NCBI RefSeq assembly: GCF_012184385.1
Contig: NZ_VSRL01000078.1
Span: 1 to 34,147, forward strand
DNA: 34,147 bases
Origin: Lentzea indica
GTDB taxonomy: Bacteria > Actinomycetota > Actinomycetes > Mycobacteriales > Pseudonocardiaceae
Reading direction: 5' to 3'
Position 1 is the first letter of the stretch, and every line of letters begins with the position of its first letter. Below are positions 27,581 to 34,147 of the stretch, in pieces. The notes below the pieces were generated by a model. It did not search any database. It saw only the letters and a list, made by a program, of their open reading frames with translations, and was not told the DNA's origin. The position numbers and the translations under genes were made by a program.

Positions 27581-28882
27581 TCATCTGACCGCTCCCTCGA
27601 CCGCCCAGTCCCCCGACCGCGTGCGCCACACCACCGCCACGAGCCGCAACACCATGAACGCCGACAGCCCCGTCCAGATGCCGGCGAGCCCCCACCCGAA
27701 CACGTACGAGGCCCACACCAGCGGCAGGAACCCGATCACCGCCGACCCGAGCGTCGCCGTCCGCATGAACTTCACGTCGCCCGCGCCCAGCAGCACCCCG
27801 TCCAACGCGAACACCACACCCGCGATCGGTTGCAGCGCAACGAAGAACCACCACGCGTTCGGAATCTCGCTCAGCACACCGGCGTCGGTCGTGAAGGCTC
27901 GCGGGAGGATCGTCACCAGCGCGGCGAACACGACCCCGAGCCCGATACCGAACACCAGCCCGTACCGCGTGACCTGCCACGCGAGCTTCTCCGCCTGCTT
28001 GCGGTTCGACGCACCCAACGCCGCGCCGACGAGTGACTGCGCCGCAATCGCGAGAGAGTCGAGCACGAGGGCGAGGAACGTCCACAGCTGCAGCACGACC
28101 TGATGCGCGCCCAAGGCCCCAACGGACGTCCGCGCCGCCACCGAAGCCGCGCTGATGAAGCACGCCTGGAACGCCAAGCTCCGCAACACCAGATCACGCC
28201 CCATGCCGAGCTGCGCGCGCATGGCAGCCCAATGCGGCTTGAGGGGCACACGTTCCGCGAAGAGCGCCTTGATGAAGAGCCCGGCCGAAAGCACCTGCGC
28301 GATCACGTTGGCGATGGCCGATCCCTCAAGCCCCCAGCCCGCGCCGTAAACGAGCGCCGGACAAAGCACCGCGCTGATGCCGTTGCCGATCAGGATGTAC
28401 TTGAGGGGCCGCTTGGTGTCCTGAACGCCGCGCATCCACCCGTTGCCGGCCATCGTGACGAGGATGAACGGCGCCCCGAACAACGCAATGCGCACCCACT
28501 CCACCGCCGCGTCCGCCACCGCGCCGTCACCGGCGAGCAGCTCCGCCAACGGCCGCGCGAACACCTGCCCGAGCACCACCACGAGCATCCCGGCCGCCAG
28601 CGCCAGCCATGTGGCCTGAACACCCTCCTCAACCGCGTCCACACGCCGCCCAGCGCCATGCAGCCGTGCCGTACGCGCCGTCGTGCCATACGAGAGAAAC
28701 GTCAGCTGCGTCGACACCTGCGTCAGCAACACACCGCCGAGCGCCAGCCCGGCCAGTGGCAACGCCCCCAAATGCCCGACCACAGCCGTGTCGACGAGCA
28801 CGTACAACGGCTCAGCCGCCAGCACCCCCAGGGCGGGCACCGCCAGCCCGATGACCCGCCGCGCGGGAACCCGATCCTCCAC
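27581..28882 (-). CDS. dinF: MATE-family efflux transporter (DinF-like)
   Basis: 433 residues with about twelve membrane spans in two related halves. PLYVLVDTAVVGHLGALPLAGLALG near the N-terminus and GNGWMRGVQDTKRPLKYILIGNGI in the first half are typical of the DinF branch of MATE transporters (shown in shortened parts: VDTAVVGHLGALPLAG, MRGVQDTKRPL). Members export drugs or organic cations in exchange for H+ or Na+. GTG 28882 has no Shine-Dalgarno sequence; TAGGTT (28889-28894) ends six bases upstream, as in leaderless genes. In mycobacteria dinF lies directly after the nrnA-like gene; here a ROK gene sits between. Confidence 0.9.
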   Translation of the reverse strand: MEDRVPARRVIGLAVPALGVLAAEPLYVLVDTAVVGHLGALPLAGLALGGVLLTQVSTQLTFLSYGTTARTARLHGAGRRVDAVEEGVQATWLALAAGMLVVVLGQVFARPLAELLAGDGAVADAAVEWVRIALFGAPFILVTMAGNGWMRGVQDTKRPLKYILIGNGISAVLCPALVYGAGWGLEGSAIANVIAQVLSAGLFIKALFAERVPLKPHWAAMRAQLGMGRDLVLRSLAFQACFISAASVAARTSVGALGAHQVVLQLWTFLALVLDSLAIAAQSLVGAALGASNRKQAEKLAWQVTRYGLVFGIGLGVVFAALVTILPRAFTTDAGVLSEIPNAWWFFVALQPIAGVVFALDGVLLGAGDVKFMRTATLGSAVIGFLPLVWASYVFGWGLAGIWTGLSAFMVLRLVAVVWRTRSGDWAVEGAVR

Positions 28883-29110
28883 GTACCGAACCTATGCGGT
28901 CAGATGCTGTTGCGGCCGGTGATGGCGGCCACTCGGGTCTGCGGCGGGGGCGGCTGGATTGGGCGGACCGGGTTGCTGCGGCGGAGCCGGGTCATTGCGG
29001 CGGACCAGCAGGCCATGGCAGACCACCAGGCCCACGGCAGACCGCCAGGCAACGGCAGACCGGCCACGACCCGAAAGCCCCAGCAAGCGCATGCCACCCG
29101 ATCAGGCGAC
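28883..29110. other. 228-bp intergenic region between dinF and the ROK gene
   Basis: No convincing gene: the short open frames here are arginine/proline/glycine-rich and lack a start signal. It contains the leaderless -10 box of dinF at 28889-28894 (TAGGTT on the minus strand) and an imperfect tandem repeat, GGCAGACC at 29017-29024, 29036-29043 and 29054-29061, each followed by CACCAGGC-like bases. The rest is GC-rich sequence with GCGGCGG runs in which nothing else was recognised. Confidence 0.5.
28889..28894 (-). promoter_or_regulatory. Leaderless-type -10 box of dinF
   Basis: TAGGTT on the minus strand ends six bases before the dinF GTG at 28882. No ribosome-binding site precedes this start. 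Confidence 0.5.
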
Positions 29111-30243
29111 CTAGCCCCGCTGCGGCAGCCCGAACACCTGCTCCCGCGCCACCGCGAGCGCCGAGTGCAGCGCTCCCGACCGCACGGGGTTCGCGGTGAT
29201 CTGCGCGAGCTGCACGGGAGTACGAGGCACGACCAGCTTCAGCAGCTCCACCGACACCAGCTCGCACAACGTCTCGCCGCCGGCCTGCGCGACGCCACCC
29301 GAGAGCAGCACCAGCTCCGGGTCGAGCACGCAGACGACGTTCGCCAACCCCAATGCGATCCTGCGTGCGAGTCCGACAGGAACGCGCGCCCCTCGGTCCC
29401 GGCGGTCAGCGCTTGCGCCACGGCCTCCAGGCCGCTGTTGGCGGCTATGCCGTGCGAAGCCGCCAGCGCCACGATCGCGTCGCTGTCCACCTGGTCGCCG
29501 TACCGTCCGCCGGGCACCTGCATCGAGTCGATCTCGCCCGCGCCGCCGGTGACGCCGCGCAGCAGGACGCCGTTGATCACGACCGCCGAACCGATCTCGT
29601 CGGCCGGCCAGAAAAGCACGAAGTTCCGCACTCCCACCGCTCTGCCGGTGCTCATCTCCTCCAGCGCGGCGAGGTTGATGTCGTTCTCGATCGACACCGA
29701 CGTGCCCAGCAGCTCGCGGAGGGTCGCGGGCAGGTCGACGTCCACCAGCCCCGGCAGGTGCGGCGCGAAACCGAGGTGCCCGGTGGACGGATCCACCGCA
29801 CCCGGTGTGCCGACCACGACGTGGGACAGCGCGTCCAGGCGAAGGCCCGCCAGGGCTGCCGCCTTCTGCACGGTCTCCCTGAACGCCTGCAGCGTGTTGT
29901 CCTTGGGCATAGGCGCGCTGTGCTCCGACAACAACGACCCGGTGATGTCCGCGATGGCCACGTCGATCAGGTCCGGCGTCAACGCCACCGCCGCCACGTG
30001 CCCGACGCCGCCGTTGACGGCCCACATCTGTGCGCGCGGGCCGCGTCCGCCGCCGCGCAATCCGGTGCGGACGACCATGCCGTCCTCTTCGAGCCGCGCC
30101 AGCAACTGGGCCGTCGCGGGCTTGGAGAGGCCGATGACCTCTTCCAGCTCGGCCCGCGTCATCGCCCCGCTGCGCAGCAACGTCTCGATCGCGGCCCGGT
30201 CGTTGATCTCCCGCAACAGCCGCGGGCTTCCTGTCCGTGTCAT
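29111..30243 (-). pseudogene. ROK-family regulator/sugar kinase, frame broken by one missing base
   Basis: From ATG 30243 the frame shows an N-terminal helix-turn-helix (AMTRAELEEVIGLSKPATAQ, then LLARLEEDGMV), then the ROK kinase-like fold with SHVVVGTPGAVDP, ENDINLAALEE and GVTGGAGEID. Near 29373 the frame is lost; the next frame continues with LARRIALGLANVVCVLDPELVLLSGGVAQAGG (quoted as LARRIALGLANV and DPELVLLSGGVA) to the TAG at 29111. One added G near 29373 gives FLSGLARRIALG and a protein of about 377 residues, typical for ROK repressors. The usual zinc-binding CxCGxxGC motif is not seen, so sugar kinase activity is doubtful. The start overlaps the nrnA-like stop as ATGA. A sequence error is more likely than decay. 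Confidence 0.82.
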
Positions 30244-31225
30244 GACTCCACCCGCTCCAACGCGCCCTTGAGCGCGGCGACGACCTGCTCCGCGGGACCG
30301 TCGAACGTGAAACCTGCCGCCAGCCGATGTCCGCCGCCTCCGAGCACCTGCGCCACCTCACGAACGTCGACCCGGCTGACGGCCCGCAGCGACACCGACC
30401 AGTACCCCGGCCGCAACTCTTTCAGCACGGCCGCCACCTCGGCTTCGAGGCGGAGCGCACCACGTCGATCACGCTCTCCACCTCTTCGCTCCGCACGTCA
30501 CGCGCGTCGTCGATGCCGACCACCGCGTGCACGAGCCCCAGGCCACCCGCGGCGCGCTCGTCCAGCTCGGCCTTGGCCAGCACGCGCGACAGCATGCGCA
30601 GGTACGCAAAGGGATGCGCGTCCATCAACGGCCGCGTGACGCTGTGCGCGTCCACTCCGGCCTGCAGCAACCGTGCCGCCGTCTCGTGCGCCGCCGGCCC
30701 CGCCTTGCGGAACCCGCCGGTGTCCGTCACCAGCCCGGCGTAAATGCACCGCGCGATCGGCTCGTCGATCTCGACGTCCATCTCGTCGAGCAACTTGAGT
30801 GCGATGAGCGCCGTGGCCTCCGCGTGCTCGTCGATGCAGTGCAACGTCCCGTACCGCGTGTTCGACACGTGGTGGTCGATGACGATGACCGGCCCCGAGC
30901 AGTTGCCGACCCGGTCCTTGAGCGGTCCGAGCCGCTGCAGGCTGCCGGTGTCCATGACCACGAGCAGCTCCGGCTCCAGTGGCACCTCGTCGCGGTGAAC
31001 CAGCAATCCCGCTGTGTCCAACGCTTTCAGCGATTCCGGCACGGTCTCGGGCTCGCCGAACGCCACGCGCGCCACGACCCCGCGCCGATGCAGCGCGAGC
31101 CCCACCGCCAACGCGCTACCGAGCGTGTCCGCGTCGGGGTTGATGTGACTGAGCAGGGTCACATCACGGGCGTCGGCCAGTAACCGCGCGGCCTCGGCAA
31201 TGGTCGTGCTCAGGTCGTCTGCCAC
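30240..31225 (-). pseudogene. nrnA: NrnA-like DHH/DHHA1 phosphoesterase, frame broken by one missing base
   Basis: From GTG 31225 the frame carries SHINPDADTLGSALAVGLAL (motif I), the DHH motif in VIVIDHHVSN, and AGLVTDTGGFR, then is lost near 30441. The other frame supplies AAVLKELRPGYWSVSLRAV and the DHHA1 end GGGGHRLAAGFTF to the TGA at 30240. Adding one G gives RSASEAEVAAVLKEL and about 328 residues, normal for actinobacterial bifunctional nanoRNase/pAp phosphatase (Rv2837c is also a cyclic-di-AMP/GMP phosphodiesterase). All metal-ligand motifs are intact, so a sequencing error is likely. TAACGT (31232-31237) ends six bases before the GTG, indicating a leaderless transcript that starts after the rbfA terminator. 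Confidence 0.88.
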
Positions 31226-31231
31226 AGGGAG

Positions 31232-31237
31232 ACGTTA
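31232..31237 (-). promoter_or_regulatory. Leaderless-type -10 box of the nrnA-like gene
   Basis: TAACGT on the minus strand ends six bases before the GTG at 31225 and lies downstream of the rbfA hairpin. There is no Shine-Dalgarno sequence. Confidence 0.5.
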
Positions 31238-31302
31238 GCTGCTCACCGTCTCGATGTGCTGTAGGGCGCCCTTGGACAAGACAGTTTCCATCCGATGAAC
31301 CG

Positions 31303-31340
31303 CCTGCGGGGACCTTCCGCGTGCGAAAGGTCCCCGCAGG
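31303..31340 (-). terminator. Hairpin terminator after rbfA
   Basis: CCTGCGGGGACCTT (31303-31316) and AAGGTCCCCGCAGG (31327-31340) form a perfect 14-bp stem with a 10-nt loop, 19 bp after the rbfA stop. There is no T-run, so it is an actinobacterial-type GC-rich hairpin. A new promoter for the nrnA-like gene follows. Confidence 0.75.
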
Positions 31341-31359
31341 GCAAGACAACGAGCGGAAC

Positions 31360-31809
31360 TCAGTCCTCGTCTTCGTCCTCACGAGGCGCCTTGTAAGGAT
31401 CAGCCTCGCCGGCGGGAGTTGCCCCCACCGCCAGCCGAGCCACCTCGGCATCGGCGGCCTGAGCCTGAGCCAGCAGCTCATCCATCTTCCGGGCCGTGTC
31501 CGGCACGGTGTCGGTCATGAACGTCAACGTGGGCGTGAACCGGACCCCGGTCTGCTGTCCGACCATGGACCGCAGCACACCCTTGGCCTTCTCCAGAGCG
31601 GCAGCCGCTCCGGCGTAATCAGGTTCGATGTCCAAACGCTCACCCAGCACCGTGTAGTAAACGGTCGCGTCGTGCAGATCGCCGGTCACCTTCGTGTCCG
31701 TGATGGTGACCCGAGCCAAACGCGGATCCTTGACCTCGTGCTCCAAAGCAGAAGCCACGATCTGCGAGATCCGCTTGGCGAGCTTGCGGGCACGTGCCGT
31801 GTCGGCCAC
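31360..31809 (-). CDS. rbfA: 30S ribosome-binding factor A
   Basis: 149 residues from GTG 31809, with GGGGAGG just upstream. RbfA binds 16S rRNA near helix 1 during late 30S maturation and cold adaptation. The KH-like fold is seen in [40 protein letters not shown] and the [19 protein letters not shown] segment. The C-terminal tail is acidic (APREDEDED). The longer frame to 31902 overlaps the DUF503 gene and is not used. The gene follows DUF503 by 13 bp, in the order infB-ylxP-rbfA known from many bacteria, and ends in a hairpin. Confidence 0.94.
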   Translation of the reverse strand: MADTARARKLAKRISQIVASALEHEVKDPRLARVTITDTKVTGDLHDATVYYTVLGERLDIEPDYAGAAAALEKAKGVLRSMVGQQTGVRFTPTLTFMTDTVPDTARKMDELLAQAQAADAEVARLAVGATPAGEADPYKAPREDEDED

Positions 31810-31822
31810 GAGCCTCCCCTTC

Positions 31823-32119
31823 CTAATCGTCCTCCGGCCCGACGAGACGCGTCCTGGCGGAGAGCAGTTCCAGTTCGGGCCGTCCGGCGACCAGCCTTTC
31901 ACAGCTGGCCAGAACGTCCCTGACGTGCTCCAAGTCGGCGGCGACCGCCGCCACGCCGATCAAACTGCGCCGATGCAGGTCGAGATGACCAGCCTCGGAA
32001 ACAGCGACCTCGAAGCGCTTGCGCAGCTCCGCCACAACAGGGCGGACCACCGAGCGCTTCTCCTTCAACGAATGGACGTCGCCGAGCAGCACGTCCAGTT
32101 CCAGAGCCCCCACGTACAT
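31823..32119 (-). CDS. DUF503 (YlxP-like) protein
   Basis: 98 residues. The sequence [44 protein letters not shown] (quoted as [26 protein letters not shown] and [11 protein letters not shown]) is the hallmark of the small DUF503 family found between infB and rbfA. YlxP-type proteins are linked to ribosome maturation, but a defined reaction is not known. ATG 32119 has GGAGG eight bases upstream, placed just after the infB terminator. Confidence 0.9.
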   Translation of the reverse strand: MYVGALELDVLLGDVHSLKEKRSVVRPVVAELRKRFEVAVSEAGHLDLHRRSLIGVAAVAADLEHVRDVLASCERLVAGRPELELLSARTRLVGPEDD

Positions 32120-32141
32120 GGGAAAGATCCTCCAGAGAAAA

Positions 32142-32178
32142 GGGGTGCGGAGCCACCGGTTAAATGGCTCCGCACCCC
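32142..32178 (-). terminator. Intrinsic terminator after infB
   Basis: GGGGTGCGGAGCCA (32142-32155) pairs perfectly with TGGCTCCGCACCCC (32165-32178) over a 9-nt loop; in the minus-strand transcript it is followed by TTTT. It lies 12 bp after the infB stop and just before the DUF503 ribosome-binding site, so it should reduce read-through into ylxP-rbfA. Confidence 0.88.
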
Positions 32179-32189
32179 CATCAGAACGA

Positions 32190-34147
32190 TCAGGCGCGCG
32201 GCTTCTCGCGCATCTCGAAGGTCTCGATGATGTCCTCGAGCTTGAGATCGCTGTAGTTGCCGAGCGTCAGACCACACTCGAAGCCCTCGCGGACCTCGGT
32301 GGCGTCGTCCTTGAACCGCTTGAGCGAGCTGATCGGGAGGTTCTCCGCGATCACCTTGCCGTCACGGATCAGGCGAGCACGCGCGTTGCGGCGGATCTCG
32401 CCCGACAGGACCATGCAGCCCGCGATCGTGCCGACCTTGGAGGACTTGAAGACGTCGCGGATCTCGGCGCGGCCGAGCTGGACCTCTTCGAACTCCGGCT
32501 TGAGCAGACCCTTGAGGGCGGCCTCGATCTCGTCGATGGCCTGGTAGATGACCGTGTAGTACCGGACGTCCACACCCTCGCGGTTCGCGAGCTCGGTCGC
32601 CTTGCCCTCGGCCCGGACGTTGAAACCCAGGACGATGGCGGAGCCGGCCACGGCGAGGTTGATGTCGCCTTCGGTGATGCCACCGACACCGCGGTGGATC
32701 ACGCGCAGCTCGACGTCGTCGCCGACCTCGATCTTCATGAGCGCGTCCTCGAGGGCCTCGACGGTACCCGAGTTGTCACCCTTGATGATCAAGGTGAGAG
32801 CGCTGGTTTCCTTCAGCGCCGCATCCAGGTCTTCCAGGCTGACGCGCTTGCGCTTCGCGGCGTTGGCAGCGTTGCGAGTGCGGGCCTGACGACGCTCGGC
32901 GATCTGCCTGGCGACGCGGTCCTCGTCGACGACGAGGAACGAGTCACCAGCGCGCGGCACCGACGTCAGACCGATGACCTGCACCGGACGCGACGGGGTC
33001 GCGTCGTGGACGTCGTCGCCGTGCTCGTCCACCATGCGGCGGACACGGCCGTAGGCGTCGCCCGCGACGATCGAGTCGCCGACGCGGAGCGTGCCTCGCT
33101 GGACCAGCACCGTGGCGACAGGACCGCGACCGCGGTCGAGGTGCGCCTCGATCGCGACACCCTGGGCCTCCATGTCCGGGTTGGCCCGGAGGTCCAGCGA
33201 CGCGTCGGCGGTCAGCAGGATGGCATCGAGCAGGCTGTCGATGTTGATGCCCTGCTTCGCCGAGATGTCGACGAACATCGTGTCGCCGCCGTATTCCTCG
33301 GCGACCAGTCCGTACTCGGTGAGCTGCTGACGGATCTTGGAGGGGTTCGCACCCTCCTTGTCGATCTTGTTCACCGCGACCACGATCGGCGCCGAAGCGG
33401 CCTGGGCGTGGTTGATCGCCTCGACCGTCTGCGGCATCACGCCGTCGTCAGCGGCGACGACGATGACCGCGATGTCGGTCGCGTTCGCACCACGGGCACG
33501 CATGGCGGTGAACGCCTCGTGACCGGGGGTGTCGATGAAGGTGATGAGCCGCGGGTTGCCCTCGAGCTCGGTCTGCACCTGGTAGGCACCGATGTGCTGG
33601 GTGATGCCACCGGCCTCGCCCTCGTGCACCTTCGCCTTGCGGATCGTGTCGAGCAGTCGCGTCTTACCGTGGTCGACGTGACCCATGACGGTCACGACCG
33701 GCGGACGAATCTGCAGGTCGTCCTCGTCACCGGCGTCCTCGCCGTAGGTGATGTCGAACGTCTCGAGCAGCTCGCGGTCCTCCTCCTCGGGGGACACGAC
33801 CTGCACGACGTAGTTCATCTCGGAGCCGAGCAGCTCCAGGATCTCGTCGGACACCGACTGGGTCGCCGTGACCATCTCGCCCAGGTGGAACAGCACCTGC
33901 ACGAGCGACGCCGGGTTGGCGTTGATCTTGTCGGCGAAGTCGGTCAGCGAGGCACCGCGCGGCAGGCGGATCGTCTCGCCCTGCCCCTTGGGCAGGCGGA
34001 CGCCACCGACCGAAGGCGCCTGCATGTTGTCCATGTACTCCTGGCGCTTCTGCCGCTTGGACTTGCGTCCACGACGCGCCGGACCACCCGGACGACCGAA
34101 GGCACCAGCGGTACCGCCGCGACCTGCGCCGCCGCCACCACCGGGAC
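32190..34147 (-). CDS. infB: Translation initiation factor IF-2 (5' end outside window)
   Basis: At least 651 residues are visible; the frame is open to the window edge, where it reads into the glycine-rich linker ([19 protein letters not shown]) typical of the long actinobacterial IF-2 N-terminus. IF-2 is a GTPase that places initiator tRNA on the 30S subunit. GTPase motifs: G1 GHVDHGKT (about 33660-33690), G3 DTPGHEAF and G4 NKID. The following beta-barrel domains include [17 protein letters not shown] and the C-terminal initiator-tRNA binding part [19 protein letters not shown]. The start lies beyond 34147. A T-tailed terminator follows the stop, then ylxP and rbfA. Confidence 0.97.
   Translation of the reverse strand, partial: PGGGGGAGRGGTAGAFGRPGGPARRGRKSKRQKRQEYMDNMQAPSVGGVRLPKGQGETIRLPRGASLTDFADKINANPASLVQVLFHLGEMVTATQSVSDEILELLGSEMNYVVQVVSPEEEDRELLETFDITYGEDAGDEDDLQIRPPVVTVMGHVDHGKTRLLDTIRKAKVHEGEAGGITQHIGAYQVQTELEGNPRLITFIDTPGHEAFTAMRARGANATDIAVIVVAADDGVMPQTVEAINHAQAASAPIVVAVNKIDKEGANPSKIRQQLTEYGLVAEEYGGDTMFVDISAKQGINIDSLLDAILLTADASLDLRANPDMEAQGVAIEAHLDRGRGPVATVLVQRGTLRVGDSIVAGDAYGRVRRMVDEHGDDVHDATPSRPVQVIGLTSVPRAGDSFLVVDEDRVARQIAERRQARTRNAANAAKRKRVSLEDLDAALKETSALTLIIKGDNSGTVEALEDALMKIEVGDDVELRVIHRGVGGITEGDINLAVAGSAIVLGFNVRAEGKATELANREGVDVRYYTVIYQAIDEIEAALKGLLKPEFEEVQLGRAEIRDVFKSSKVGTIAGCMVLSGEIRRNARARLIRDGKVIAENLPISSLKRFKDDATEVREGFECGLTLGNYSDLKLEDIIETFEMREKPRA

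Noticed and set aside
28892-29097. Short minus-strand open frames between dinF and ROK
   Set aside because: No start signal, proline/tryptophan/glycine-rich translations arising from a GGCAGACC tandem repeat.
28103-30271. A 722-codon open frame on the plus strand
   Set aside because: Lies antisense across dinF, the intergenic gap and the ROK gene; no single protein family matches it.

Overview
The window comes from a high-GC actinobacterium, most likely of the order Pseudonocardiales (Lentzea/Saccharothrix/Actinosynnema-like). Base composition and codon use are strongly GC-biased, GTG starts are frequent, several genes look leaderless, and the order infB, ylxP, rbfA, nrnA, dinF, truB, ribF, rpsO, pnp, M16 peptidase, dapB, thyX, dapA, rnj is the conserved actinobacterial backbone (compare the Rv2839c to Rv2752c region of Mycobacterium tuberculosis). 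The genus cannot be fixed from sequence reading alone. No rRNA, tRNA, CRISPR array or complete insertion sequence was seen.

Layout from left to right. 1-2997: the 3'-truncated end of an AfsR/SARP-type regulator, a divergent methyltransferase and a small inverted-repeat element. 2997-7501: an orphan ATP synthase subunit a gene, ribonuclease J and DapA (overlapping), a mycothiol-dependent-type DinB-fold protein and a lipoprotein. 7504-10123: a membrane Ser/Thr kinase with an extracellular septum-formation domain, an ACT protein and ThyX. 10192-15460 is accessory: a HicB-like ribbon-helix-helix protein with a DUF4097 beta-solenoid protein, an SMI1/KNR4 protein, a TetR regulator with a frameshifted aldo/keto reductase, a divergent ArsR-like regulator with a tandem SRPBCC protein, and a possible 25-residue membrane peptide. 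15455-17807: a VTT membrane protein, a GNAT acetyltransferase and a YcaQ-type glycosylase. 17813-23143 is the rpsO-pnp-pepR-dapB-TPR block. 23272-28882 holds LigT, XRE, RibF, TruB, an MFS transporter and a MATE transporter. 29111-34147 holds a ROK regulator, NrnA-like DHH phosphoesterase, RbfA, YlxP and the 3' part of infB.

Functional themes: translation and RNA metabolism (IF2, RbfA, TruB, S15, PNPase, RNase J, NrnA), lysine/diaminopimelate synthesis (DapA, DapB), cofactor and nucleotide synthesis (RibF, ThyX), and small regulatory modules. RNA-level control is unusually visible: an Actino-pnp leader plus a 38-nt perfect palindrome before pnp, a 13-bp hairpin that buries the atpB ribosome-binding site, a possible rpsO leader hairpin, and at least six starts with a TANNNT box 6-7 nt upstream, as expected for leaderless mRNAs.

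Three genes (aldo/keto reductase, ROK regulator, NrnA-like phosphoesterase) are broken by a single missing base, and a fourth (M16 peptidase N-terminus) shows the same sign of shift. All four are one base short in the same sense, and each is repaired by adding a G on the minus strand. Systematic sequencing or assembly indels are a more economical explanation than four independent pseudogenes.
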